Origin: Locusta migratoria
Lineage: Eukaryota; Arthropoda; Insecta; Orthoptera; Acrididae
Assembly: GCA_026315105.1 (NCBI GenBank)
Contig: CM048745.1
Location: 537,864,758 to 537,928,757, forward strand
Reading direction: 5' to 3'
DNA: 64,000 bases
Made by a program: the position numbers and the translations under genes
In this document: positions 12,792-24,027 of the stretch, in pieces
How the letters are laid out: each line of letters opens with the position of its first letter
Position numbering within the stretch: the first letter of the stretch is position 1
Notes under the pieces: model-generated
What the model saw: only the letters and a program-made list of their open reading frames with translations
What the model was told of the DNA's origin: nothing
The model's database searches: none

Positions 12792-13149
12792 CGCGCACGC
12801 AGAATGTTAAAAATAAAAATTTAAAAATATATATAGTAAACTCACAGGCATTTGACCATTAAGACAAGGGGAGTAAATGTGGCATCATGATGGACCACAA
12901 TAGTGTAGCCATCTGGGACAGTGTAACTGTGTGAGTTTGTATGTCTTGCACGTGCCTGTGTGCACATGTATGCAACAAGGTGCTTCTTATTTGCCTTTAC
13001 ACTGAGAAAGGACAATGCTTGAAACCTTAACAATGATTTCATTCTTATCTATGTAGTGTTGGCTACTTTATGGTCAGTGGATACTCAGACTGAAAGTATG
13101 TGTATTCTGAATGAAATATTCACTGTGCAGTATCATGTATTCTGATAAA
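12223..13149 (+). other. Intron C-D with a (GT)n tract
   Basis: Contains a (GT)n microsatellite at about 12754-12788 next to sequence resembling terminal regions of Penelope-like elements (purine-rich block, then GT repeat), but I cannot show a domain. No exon was found. Confidence 0.35.
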
Positions 13150-13312
13150 AACTTCATAATAGATTAAAACTTTGTATCAGAATGAGAATCAAATTCTGGA
13201 CCTAGCAACTGAGCTACCAGAACACACCTTATGACCTTTTCTGACACCTTTAATATGGCCAGAAGAGCAAAGGCAAAGGAAGGGGTCCCACATTTGAGTC
13301 TCAGTCTGGAAT
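13150..13312. repeat. Degenerate tRNA-related palindromic repeat
   Basis: ACTTCATAATAGATTAAAAC, AGAATGAGAATCAAATTCTG and CAACTGAGCTACC occur at one side, and GGCAAAGGAAGGGGTCCCA with TTGAGTCTCAGTCTGG in opposite sense at the other. It is the same arrangement as in the better copies at 14971-15570 and 51689-51905, but more decayed. Confidence 0.45.
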
Positions 13313-13476
13313 GTAACATGCATGGTGATTATTTTAATATATGCTGGTGGTTTCTTCATGTTTCTCTCTGAATTGTGATACCTTTTCTTTTCCCTCTAAT
13401 CTGTACAATAATGAGCTAGTTCTGTGGAATTTCGAAGCTTCAGTTTATAATGTGAACATAATTTTCCTGATTGCAG

Positions 13477-13667
13477 GGTGGATTCTCAACAAAACAAGAA
13501 ATGTGTCTGGCGTTTGTCCTTTATTATCCAAAGACAAATTTGGCTGCTTGTTACAGTATGACACCAGTAAAATATTTTTTTGAGACATTCAATGTTAAGG
13601 AATTTTATGACGTGGATATGGATACTGTGGAAAGGATGTTCCTAAAAATTGATCAGCCTGAAAATAG
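13477..13667 (+). CDS. MOXD1: MOXD1/DBH-like monooxygenase, exon D (CuM methionine)
   Basis: Acceptor TTGCAG before 13477, donor GTGAGT at 13668. It begins GGFSTKQEMCLAFVLYYPK, matching GGFGxxEEMCxxYxxYYP of DBH; the Met of QEMC is the CuM ligand (Met487 of DBH, Met314 of PHM). With exons A and C, four of the six copper ligands are therefore present and intact in the window; the first two CuH histidines must lie upstream. It ends with two bases (AG) of a codon that becomes Ser with the T at 19184. The residues after NLAACYS, including an FNVKEFYDVD stretch, are the less conserved end of the domain. Confidence 0.92.
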
Positions 13668-13949
13668 GTGAGTGTAATGTTTGGCAGTAGTATAATTCAG
13701 ATTTCAAAATGTTTATATCTAAGTATAGAGAGACACCCACACAGAGAATATAAATGAAATGCAGCATGGTAAGAAATGAGGCTGTAAAAACAGTTTGGAA
13801 TTGAGACAAAATAGAGTGCAAGTGTGACCAGCAATCAGTACATTCAAAATACAGGGTAGGGCAAATAAAAGCAATTAAACCACATTCTCCACCAGGGTTG
13901 CAACTACCTTTCGTCATGAACTGATATGAGTAGTATGCAACTAACTATT

Positions 13950-14690
13950 TTGTCCCCCCCTTCTCCAGTGGTATTCCGCCACCCACAAAATCTATGTAAT
14001 AAACTTGTCCATCCCTTCTCCCAACCCCCTGCCACATGACTCATATCCCTGCAACAGATCTAGATGCAGATCCTGTCGTATCCACCATACTACCACCACC
14101 AACTCCAGTTCTTCCACAGGCACTTCCTATCTCATAAAAGGCAGGACAATTTGTGAAAGCAGTCAACAAACTGAGCTGCAACCACCGTGCAGCCTTCTAT
14201 ATGGGTATGACCAATAAGCTGTCTGTCCACTTGAATGGCCATCATCAAACTCTGGCCAGAAAATGACTGAACCATCCTGTTTCAGAGCACACAGCCCTGC
14301 AAGATAACTGCTAGACATCCTTTGCCATATGGATCCTCACCACAAACACTACCTTCTTTGAATTGCATAGGTGGATACTCTCCCTACAGTATATCCCACT
14401 ACCCTGCAATCCCCCAGGTGTAAACCTTTGCTAGTTCCTGCCCTCACCACCCTCCCCTACAATTCCCTGCCCACACTCTAGACTCACATAAGCTTCCTTT
14501 CTGCCATGCACTCCAGTCTCTCTCCTTCCCTTCCTCTCTGTTCATCAGACAGCACCCGCATATTCCTCCACCTCAGCTTGCATCCCTCCCCTTCTGTTTC
14601 ACTTTCCATGCTGCCTCCTCACTCCCACCACTGGTTGCTTACACTTTGGCCCGTCCTGCAGTCTAGCCACAGCAGCTGAAGACAACAGTC
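13950..14690 (+). mobile_element. Penelope-like element fragment (GIY-YIG region)
   Basis: The stretch reads, with frame changes, like the C-terminal GIY-YIG endonuclease part of Penelope-like elements: a Pro/Cys-rich segment (SYPCNRSRCRSCRIHH), SYLIKGRTICESS, a YMGMTNKLSVHLNGHHQTLA-like stretch around 14200-14260, then NTTFFELHRWILSLQYI-like codons near 14350-14395. The same order is seen at 47140-47566. C-rich, unlike its AT-rich flanks. Broken in all frames. A (GT)n tract follows at 14694-14733. Confidence 0.65.
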
Positions 14691-14691
14691 A

Positions 14692-14693
<2 letters not shown>

Positions 14694-14737
<44 letters not shown>

Positions 14738-14750
14738 TTTGTTTGTTTGT
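14694..14750. repeat. (GT)n / (GTTT)n microsatellite
   Basis: Uninterrupted GT dinucleotides followed by GTTT units, directly after the Penelope-like fragment; similar GT tracts follow the other Penelope terminal regions in this window. Confidence 0.9.
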
Positions 14751-14970
14751 TTTCTCTTTATGAAAAAGGGTGTAGCAGTTGAAAGCGTAGCAAACTTGTA
14801 ATCTTTTATGTGCGTATTTCTGTGAACCATATTTTCCAATTATTTATACAACATATTTAAGTACTTCTTTCACATCACTATAAGCATTATTATCAGATAA
14901 AGAAATAAAGTACGTAAGCAGTTTGGGCCATAAACCAATATCTGGTTTGTGTTTTGTGATGTAATGTTAA

Positions 14971-15570
14971 AACTTCCTGGCAGATCAAAATGGTGTGCCG
15001 GAACCAGGACTCAAACTAGGAACCTTTGCCTTTCCCAGGCTGGCGCTCTACTGACTGGGTTATCCAGGCATGCTTCATGGTATGTAGGAGACGAGTTACT
15101 GCCTGAAATAAAGTTGTGAGGACAGACAGTGAAGTGTGCTGGGACAGCTCAGTTGGTACAGTGCTTGCCCATGAAAGGCAAAGGTCCCAGGTTCGAGTCA
15201 TGGTTCCAGTACACAATTTGGATCTGCCAGGGAGTTTCGTATCTGCAAACACTCCACTGCAGAGTGAAAGTTTCATTCTGGAAACATCCCTTAGGCTGCG
15301 GCTAAGCCACGTCTCCACCATATCCTTTCTTCCAGGAGTGCTAGTTCTGCAAGTTTTGCAGGAGAACTTCTGTGAAGTTTGGAAAGTAGGAGGCGAGGTA
15401 CTGGCAGAAGTAAAGTTGTGAGCACAGACCGTCAAGCATGCTGGGATAGCTCAGTTGGCAGAAGGCATAGGTCCCAGGTTCAAGTGCCGGTTCTGGCACA
15501 CAATTTTGATCTGCCAGGAAGTTTTATATCAGTGGACACTCGACTGCAGAGTGAAAATTTCATTTTGGAA
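14971..15570. mobile_element. Composite tRNA-related repeat, three tRNA-like units
   Basis: Begins AACTTCCTGGCAGATCAAAA with an antisense tRNA-like unit, then two sense units with A-box-like AGCTCAGTTGG (15142-15155 and 15447-15460) and B-box-like AGGTTCGAG / AGGTTCAAG. Each outer unit is bounded by ACACAATTT...GATCTGCCAGG, the complement of the left edge. Between them lies a non-tRNA body (15260-15420). The structure suggests a pol III-derived SINE dimer or palindrome. A poly(A) of 28 bases follows at 15586. Confidence 0.6.
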
Positions 15571-15580
15571 AGGCTACAGT

Positions 15581-15585
<5 letters not shown>

Positions 15586-15613
<28 letters not shown>
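15586..15613. repeat. Poly(A) tract
   Basis: Homopolymeric A run directly after the tRNA-related repeat; may be a retroposon tail. Confidence 0.85.
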
Positions 15614-18109
15614 GTGATCTATGGGTACAGCAATTATATTTCAAGACTATTGAAGAAGAATTGAGTGAGGTTATTGATCCAACACAATCTGAATGTAAGA
15701 ATATAACAATATTACTAATTTGTTTTGTGTTGTATATATTGATAGTTCAGGAATTATGAATCTAGGTATTTTAAAACATGGACAATTACTGAGGCAATTG
15801 GTAAATACAATGCTTTTACTTTTAAGATGTCTCAATTTTGGGTGCCCCAGAGGAACAAGAAATCAACTGAATGTAGTAACCAATTATCAGTGCAGTGGAG
15901 TATATGGGGAATATCTGTTTTCAAATTGAAACAAATTTCTCAGAACGAAAGTTTCACAATTATTGTTCTTCTTGATTTTCTTATGTCTTAAAGTGTGAAG
16001 TCATCTTTGAATCTCTTCTCCATTTACTTCAGCCTCTTCTTTCCCCTCCACTGCTTCTTTATCCTCATGATAATAGTCTCTTGATGTCCCACAACATTGT
16101 TGGACAAAAGTTGGTTGTCAGCTGCTGAAGCCTGTGCAGTTCATTTGCCTGTGGTAAAAACGGATCGTGGCACCCCACATTCAAAATGGTAGCAGTCTGA
16201 GTCAAAGTGGATAACTGATTGTCCAGTATGACTCTGTGAGAGTGACATGATGTCCGTTCATCATTGTGTTGATGTTGACTGTCTGATAATTTTTGCAGGT
16301 AGAAACATAGTCGCTGCAATTTTTAAGATCTATCCTTGGCACTGTTGACATCACAATTCAACTTTTGTGTAATCTCCCATGTGCGATTGGCATGCATCTT
16401 GCACTGTTTACCATCACATTCAAAGTAAATTAGTTCATGAATGTTGCCCAGTTCCCTAGAGACATTTCTGTAATAAAATGGTCAGATATCATGCTATAGA
16501 CTATCATCATAATGCAATATCTTGTAACAACATTAGGTTTCAAATTTGGCACACATTCAAATGGAACAGTTCTTCCTTTAGCCTTAGCCCATCCAGTTTA
16601 TAATTCCATCAGTGGTGTCATTCAAACAAAAGCTCATTTTTGAAGGCACTGTGGCAAGAAATGAGGTTCAAATCATGAATATTGCACTCAGAGTATGAAT
16701 GCTGTGCTGGTTTGAGAGTTCCATTCTAAGTGTCAGAGAACAGGCATAATCTTCACACATTAAGTCCAATGTGACCAATGAGACCAATGCACTTACTCTT
16801 TAATGAGATGCATATTAAGTGTCAGCAGGTTATTAAATTCCAACATTCTTACCACACAGCAGCTGAACTAGAGAGGTGATCCTCATTGTTGATTATTATT
16901 ATTTTAAAAACTTTCAAGTATAAAAGCCCAATAACTTATCAGGTAAAAGGAAAAAGTGACTGGGCTGCCATTCCAGTTGATATTGTAGTGTAACGAGTTG
17001 CACTACATTCCTATATCTTGGCATAAGATGGCCAAATACATTTATTTTGGGGATTAAGGTGAGAGAAGATGTATTGCCTCGAGTTTTTGTCTGTGGACGG
17101 TCGAGGAATACACCTGTGGTTCCTCCAAGGAGTAAATGTGATAATGGAATTCTCTGAAGTCAGAAGTTTGGACTCCTTGGAATTGTTTCCTTGACACATT
17201 TGGATATATTTTTTGTTTTTGTTGTTATTGTACGAGAGGATTCTATGTTCTGACGTGATCGAGATAACATGTATCTAAATTGGTATGCCATGTGGTTCAT
17301 TAATTGTATATAATTATGCAATAAAATGTTAATTAATTGCTAAATACTTTCTGTCAAAGACGATATTGTGTGTGAAATGCACGTTTTCTCTTTCTCTGAT
17401 GGTCATCCTAAGAGCAATCTACAGAGAGTAAGAAGTTCGGCTATTAGCAGGATGATGATCTAACTGCAGGAGGAACAAATTAGCTGGTCCTCCAACTACT
17501 TTTACAACTGAAATAAGAGAAAAAGTAACCATACAACAAGAATTATACATGTTTCAGAAGTCGTGTTTGCGAGTTCACTGAGAAGCTGCATATGGTCCAC
17601 AAACACACTACAATCTGAATGTAAACGTAACAAATTTCGCAAAGAAATAAGACATATGTATCTTTTAATCCAATGACAACAACTTCAGTTTAGGTTACTT
17701 GACCTCAGTTCTAAAGAGCATATATGTGGTACTGTTGAACTAACTGAATCATAATTTACCCCAGAATTATTCATTCCTATTTTACAAACAATCACTAGGA
17801 TGATGCAAATTATTTTTTTAACATGTAAGAGTTTAAGGCCAATTGTTTGTGTTTGCTTTTATCTTTCTTCCATGCCTCTCATTCCTTTGAAAAAGAAATG
17901 ATTATTTTCATGGTTAGGGGAAAAATAGTGGTCTGTCATAATTTATTATTTAATAAACAGTCTATGATCACATTATAATTTATTAAAAAAATGATAAATA
18001 ATTTCAGCCGAAATGGTGGTCATCTTGAGATCCAAGCATCGTCATATAACTGAAGCTCGTGGTCCATGGAGCAGTGGTGTGATAATAATGATAATAATAA
18101 TATTAATAA
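15614..18109 (+). other. Intron D-E, nothing recognised
   Basis: No exon, domain or convincing repeat. Short open frames (for example 15720-15929 and the reverse frame 16065-16319) have no recognisable content. Confidence 0.4.
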
Positions 18110-18395
18110 TAATTTCGTGTGGCTCATTGGCCTGGTGCAAGTCTTTCAACTGGATGCCACTTCGGCGACATGCTTGTCCCTAGCCTATCCCAGTGTCCAA
18201 CTGGGCAAAGGGGACCTACAGCTTAATGCGGAATCCGAAGCATGTGTTGTTTCTGGCTACTCCGCACATTGTTGAGAGGTGAATGATGGGTTAAAGCACA
18301 GACTGAGAAAAGTCATAGGTTCAACCGGGTTTCAAACCCACAACCCTTCGGTTTCCAGTCGAGTGCTTTACCCCAAAACCACCGAGCCCAACAGT
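18110..18395 (-). mobile_element. tRNA-related SINE, reverse orientation
   Basis: Read on the - strand it starts GTTGGGCTCGGTGGTTTTGG (A-box-like), followed by a B-box-like GGTTTGAAACCCGG, then a body with GCGGAGTAGCC and GGGATAGGCTAGGGACAAG. The order, pol III boxes first and then an unrelated body, is that of a tRNA-derived SINE. It is one copy only, so its limits are approximate. Confidence 0.55.
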
Positions 18396-18738
18396 GCTGT
18401 GATGAAGTGATTGTTAAATGCTAAAACTGATCATGTCATGCCACTGCTTCTTGGAACACCAGCTACAGCCATATGTTGCTGGATCTGAAGCTGGTCACCA
18501 TTTAACAAAAACCAGTCGTCACTCTAATAAATGAGTAATGCAATTATAGACTGTTTTGTTAATTAATAGGAAGGAGAATCAACATGTCATAATATCGAGT
18601 CGATGAAATGCAACAGTCTATCTGTAAACTGAAAAGTGAGCAGGCATGTCCTCATTCTCATTCCCAGCTATGTCATAAGGGTAAACTACAGGTTGTTCTC
18701 CAATACCCTTCTAAACTATACCTGGAAGTATTTATTTA

Positions 18739-18747
18739 AAAAAAAAA

Positions 18748-18823
<76 letters not shown>
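18739..18823. repeat. Poly(A) followed by (GA)n microsatellite
   Basis: About 17 As, then roughly 66 bases of uninterrupted GA dinucleotides. An analogous GA tract is at 45447-45493. Confidence 0.9.
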
Positions 18824-18826
<3 letters not shown>

Positions 18827-19183
18827 TAACAATAGCCAGAAGACAGAAATTTATATCACAATAAACTTGCATCAATAGAGTCAATGTAAATCAACTCACA
18901 CTGAATTGTAGATGTAGACAGGAAACTTATTCTTAAACATTCTGCACTGCTTGTAAGGAATTCTTTCAAGAAATTTCCATTTCTCCACCACAAGACAGAC
19001 TATAATTGTGTATGCGGATTGTTTAATCAACAACTACACTGGACCATTTCCTCCTCCACTATTTTATTTACACAAGCTTTTCTGAGGTCAGCATAAATTG
19101 GACAAAAAGTGTCATAGTTGCATTGACAGTTGAAGCTCATATATAGAAGAGAGATTTTTAACTGTATTCATGTTTTTTTACAG

Positions 19184-19547
19184 TGTATCACAACTCCGAA
19201 TGAAGGCTTCAACTACTACAACTACTACTACTACAGCACCAACGTTTCCCATCCTGGAATCTGACATTGAACTGGATGATGAAGCTAATGCTAGAGCTAT
19301 ATCTGTACTGAAACGTATGCGTGGCTTTACAGAGGAAGGTGTTACAGAGGGAGCAGATGAAGGCACAGGTGGACTTTTTGGAGAGCTTGTGATCCGAGAA
19401 CCTGAAGAATTTCGTAATCGATCACTTGTTGCACATCTTCAAGATTTGCCATGGTCTGATCCCCTTTTAGCCAGTCCTGTTGAGCAGCGACTGTATGCTG
19501 GGAAACACATGGTCTTCTGTCGTACCAGAGAAGATGATCTTGCTATT
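19184..19547 (+). CDS. MOXD1: MOXD1/DBH-like monooxygenase, exon E (Thr-rich acidic linker)
   Basis: Acceptor TTTTTTTACAG before 19184 and donor GTAAGT at 19548. One base completes the Ser codon of exon D and the exon ends in phase 0 after LAI. The first part is low complexity: eight threonines in a row from an ACT/ACA repeat, then an acidic stretch (DIELDDEANA) and a Gly/Glu-rich stretch. The second part, LPWSDPLLASPVEQRLY and GKHMVFCRTREDD, looks conserved: DBH has a VPWNS segment at the same place after the copper domain. The linker is probably poorly structured. Phases and position support the exon; the low-complexity part cannot be checked by family similarity. Confidence 0.88.
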
Positions 19548-19577
19548 GTAAGTATTAATGATATTCATAAATTGAAA

Positions 19578-19695
19578 GGCTAGCTTGCAATTCACTGCAA
19601 AGAAGATTGTTGAGACACAGACAGGTACATAAAAAAGACAGCCTGACATACACACAACTTAGCTTTTGGACTGTCTTCACCAAAAAAGGATGGAT

Positions 19696-19761
<66 letters not shown>

Positions 19762-19945
19762 AGAGAGACACACACATATTTATATGATCACACAGACACA
19801 GTTAACTAAAACACAACAATCATACCTAGATTGGAACACAGAAGACATGGATGATACTTGTGTTTTAGTTAGTTGTGCCTGTGGGATGTATGAATGAAAG
19901 TGTGAGTCTTTTTCTGACAAAAACTGTGGCCAAAAGCAAAGGTAG

Positions 19946-20008
<63 letters not shown>
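19578..20008. repeat. Inverted pair of microsatellite-bearing terminal regions
   Basis: (CA)n at 19699-19759 and (TG)n at 19948-20008 lie in mirror order. Outside the CA tract, reading on the - strand, is GGTGAAGACAGTCCAAAAGC; before the TG tract, on the + strand, is TTTCTGACAAAAACTGTGGC followed by CAAAAGC. Both resemble the GAAGA...GAAAGC signature of Penelope-type terminal repeats in this window. It begins 30 bases after exon E. Confidence 0.45.
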
Positions 20009-22200
20009 TATGCCTTAATTATAGCAACTAGCCAAATGCTGGATAAATATGTAGTCAGTGGAACAGTTATTGATGGGAGAGTCCTTCATGTTGTCCCGGC
20101 ACATATTGCACAGATACATGCAATATAGCATAGGGCTGTAGGCAGAGAGAGATCAAAGACAATACATTTGGCTATCACAAGATCAAATCTGAAAGCCTTC
20201 AACAACTTTCATAGCAGAATCTTATAGGTGTCCTCATTTATATTTTCAAATGTTATTCCATAAAGATTGAAGAACATTGTCCCAGGAAGTCATGAAGCAG
20301 CTCACCTTCACCAGTATAGGGCTTGACAAACTCACAGTGATCAAAACGTTATATTTCCTTCTCTCAGAATTTTTGGTATTCTCAGTCTCTCTCCCCTTCT
20401 GCCCATTGGACGAGTTGGCAGTTCTGTGCTGATTGTCATTTCCTATATGTTTGACAAGATTGTCCACATGTGGTGGTCATGTGTGGGGTATGCCATAAGA
20501 TGGGCCATTTAGCAACTGTTTGAGACAATCGGCAAGCTGTGAGTTAGTAGCCAGTGTTTCCACTTGAATCTGGTGCAGTCACACTCAGTCTGCAAGGGAA
20601 GCCTCAAGATATTTTGTAGACACTGACTGACAATTCATCAAATTTCAAGTAGATATGGGTGCGACAGTCGGCTACATTAACTTAGATATATGTAGGCTAC
20701 GATTCCTGGTCATTTGTGTCACTTAGTAAGTGAAGTGTGCTGTTGAGGGATTAGTTCTCCATCTGTGCTATTATAAAATGTGGAATAACAAATTGCAATG
20801 TTAGTGATCAATTCTCTATTGGTTCAAAACAATTTTGAGTTGTTTGCCTCTTCCGTTTATGGTTGCTGATGAAGAGTATTTAATATTTTAATTAGCCCTC
20901 TTGGACTCTTGCTGTCTGAAATACCTTGGGTTGTTGGGTTAGGCCAAAAAGATTGAGGAACATGTTCTTCTTAAGCTGCTGAGCATTTTGTCATAAGCCT
21001 GTAGATAGTTATACTTTAAGCATTGTAATGAATATTGCCACTGGACATTTGAAGACTTAAAGAGTGATTTGGAATGATGTATCATGCTAAATCTTCTGAT
21101 AGTTTGATGAAAAAGTTTGAGTATGACGAATGCTATCATTTGCAGTGGAAACAGTGAAGTACAGAGGAGGGTATATTACTGTGTGGAAATGTGTCCCATG
21201 GTTGGGTTGTTGTTCCCTTATTGCACTTAAGAAAACACTAAATGTGAAAGGATCTGAACACATTTTACACCATTGTGTACTTTTTTTTTTTAATCATGGA
21301 AGAGGTAATAATTTATCAGCATGATGATTCAACCTGCTGGTATAAAACAGAATCCATGAGGCAATATGTTCTGGATTGTAAAGTGGAACATGGTATGGAT
21401 GAGTAAAGTCATTTTTGCTCTAGATCCACGATCTTAACATCACTATTTTACTACTTCTTAGATTTCAGCTCCTTAGGAAGAGTGCAGTGTTTGTTTCTGA
21501 GCAGTGTGTGGGGATATTGACTTCAGCAAGACTATTGTGTATCATTGGCTGGTGAGAGGTGGAAGAAATACAATGAGGAGTACATCACAAACACTCAGTC
21601 CTTGAGTGCAGAAAAACCCCTTCATGGCTGTGAATGAAACCCAAGTCCCCAGGTTCTAAAGAGAGCAACGTCAACCCCTTGACTACAAGAAGTGAACTAA
21701 TTTTCATAGATTTCCTCATTATTTCTTGCTTTCCTAACATCTGTAGTTATATTTGATCCTTTGTTTCATGAAAAATGTGTCTTTCAAATATATCTGTTTG
21801 GCTAATCTTAAAGTCAATATGGACAATGGACAACATTGTCAAAGGAGGAAACAGCAATCTGTAGTAGAGATATTTATTTGAAAAGCAGTCTAGATTGCAG
21901 AAGGGTCCCCTGGTATTGAATTTATCTCAGGTCATCTTCAGAAAAACCTGTACAAGACTGGTGCTGACTATTCCAGGGTCGCCATGGCTGCTCATCTTCT
22001 TCTCTCTCTCTCTCCTTTTTTCCAGTAAAGTTTCTCTGAAACATTTAAATTTAGTCACTCACATTATTTTACTTATTAGTGTTTTATTTATTTTCTGTGT
22101 CACGTGGAGAATGAAGGGAATTTACTTGACTTTTTTGTGTATTTTCATTATCTATGTATTCATTTCTCTATCAACTATTTCCCTCAGCAAAAGAACTATA
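20009..22200 (+). other. Intron E-F, left part, nothing recognised
   Basis: AT-rich intronic DNA. No exon of compatible phase and no repeat that I can name. It ends at the TA (22199-22200) duplicated by the mariner element. Confidence 0.4.
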
Positions 22201-22749
22201 CAGTGTGTCTGCAAAGTCATGGTGCACTTTTAAGTGGTCGCAGACAGGCGACAAAATAAGATAAAACTGTGTAATCTTCACCAAATGAAAGGGAAATTCT
22301 CTAAGATTATATTCTGCAGTTTTTATTGTTATTCATATACAAGAAACAATGTAACAGGGAAATGAAGCAAATTAATAGCTGGAGCAGGTCAGCTCATTTT
22401 AGTCAAGATATGGCTAGTGCAGAGGAAAGTTCAGCTTATTGAATTTGAATACATGATACTATTGTCACATGTATAATGAATTTCTGTGTCATAGAAATGA
22501 CATTTAACAAGTGGATCCGCAATTGAAGACAACTGAAAATTTATTTGGACTAAAAATGTTCTTGTATGCCTTTGGTAAGTGACGAAACTATAAAAGTTGT
22601 ATGGGACCTCAAGATGCAATTGTTAAAAGATTTCCATCCATCTGGTAGGCCAATCAGTTAGGATTTCCTCAGTAAATGGTTCATGAAATTGTCAACATTG
22701 AATCATTCTTACAGAGAACGTTGTTTAGTGACGAACCACATTCCATGTA

Positions 22750-23398
22750 CCGGGTGATAAAAAAGTCAGTATAAATTTTAAAACTTAATAAATCATGGAA
22801 TAATGTAGATAGAGAAGTAAAAATTGACACAAAGCTTGGAATGACATGAGGTTTTATAAGACCCAAAAAAGAAAAAAAAAAGTTAAAAGAAATGATGGTG
22901 TAAAAATATTAATGAGAGTTACAGCAGATGACAAGCTCTCACTACTAAAATCCTTCTAGGTCATAGGTTTTACCCTCGATTAATCTGGTGTTGAATGTTT
23001 GCATAACAGTGTATGCACCAGTGCTGTAATACAGTTGTATAAACAAGACTGGCATTCAAGTCAATCTTCCGATCGGAACTGATAGTGCCTCTCCATAACA
23101 TGCTTTACAGTGCTGTTCACAACATTATTCCTAGACTACAGCTATTGTTGAGGAATGATGGTGAATATATTGGGCATTTCCTATAAAGAACATCATCTTT
23201 GCTTTGTCTCAATTTGATATGTTAATTATTGCTTTTCTGATCAGATAAAGCGCCATCTGTCGGATCAATTTTTTTTATTTTTTTTTTTAATAAAACCCCG
23301 TGTCATTCCAAGCATGTGCGTCAACTTTTACCTCTCTATATACATTACTCCATGATTTATTATGTTTTCAAATTTATACTGACCTTTTGATCACCTGG
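22750..23398. mobile_element. MITE with about 130-bp terminal inverted repeats, TA duplication
   Basis: Begins CCGGGTGATAAAAAAGTCAG and ends with the complement of CCAGGTGATCAAAAGGTCAG. The two arms (22750-22870 and 23280-23398) stay complementary for well over 100 bases, including AATCATGGAATAATGTAGA and GGAATGACATGAGGTTTTAT. TA at 22748-22749 and 23399-23400 is the duplicated target. There is no ORF. Inner sequence 23085-23250 is unique to this copy. Non-autonomous, mobilised by some Tc1/mariner-like transposase. Confidence 0.85.
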
Positions 23399-23793
23399 TA
23401 CATTAATGTCATAATATGGGCTGTTGAAAATGCTTTTGCCTACACTGAGTACCAGTGTAGCTCCCATGAGGTAAGTATCTGGCGTGTCCTCAGGCATGAT
23501 AAAATTATGCATTTGTTTGTGGAGCAATCTGTGATGTCAAACAGCAACCTCTACATGTTACAATTATATGCAGTGCCATAGATTCAAGATTCAGCTAGAT
23601 GGTGCTCCTCCACACTATGCTAGAATTGTTCGGGAGTTTCTGGATAAAACATCTGCTCAGAGGTGGATAGGACATTGATGGATTTAAAGCATGATCACCA
23701 CAATCTCCAGATGTGACACCCTAGACTTTTTCTTGTGGGGTTATGTGAAGCAACATGTGTACAGTACTCATATCAGTGACATTGGCCAATTAA

Positions 23794-24027
23794 CCCTTTG
23801 CACTCTACTCTTGGACTACGTCTGACATTAAGATTTTTTACTATAGTACCTATTATCTGGCCCAACTCAAGGTCATTGGTGTCATATTACATGTCACTGA
23901 GACGGCATTGATTCAAGCATTATGTCAGATGTAGTATGACACCAATAACATTGAATTGGGCCAGATAGTTCATAGTATAGCGTCAAATTGTAATGTTTGG
24001 ACATAGTTGACAGTGGAGGGTAAAGGG
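23794..24027. mobile_element. piggyBac-like MITE flanked by TTAA
   Basis: TTAA at 23790-23793 and 24028-24031. Ends are CCCTTTGCACTC and the complement of a GTAAAGGG end. Inner arms are complementary over about 95 bases: TATCTGGCCCAACTCAAGG pairs with the complementary sense of TTGAATTGGGCCAGATA, and GGTGTCATA pairs with TATGACACC. There is no ORF. TTAA duplication with CCC ends is the hallmark of the piggyBac superfamily. It interrupts the mariner transposase, whose frame reads through when the MITE and one TTAA are removed. Confidence 0.82.

Noticed and set aside
13471..13671. Possible separate small gene starting at 13471
   Set aside because: It is exon D of the monooxygenase with its acceptor AG; the start codon would be a TTG inside the intron.
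19555..20128. Open frames of repeated Cys-Val or Thr-His
   Set aside because: Translations of (CA)n and (TG)n microsatellites.
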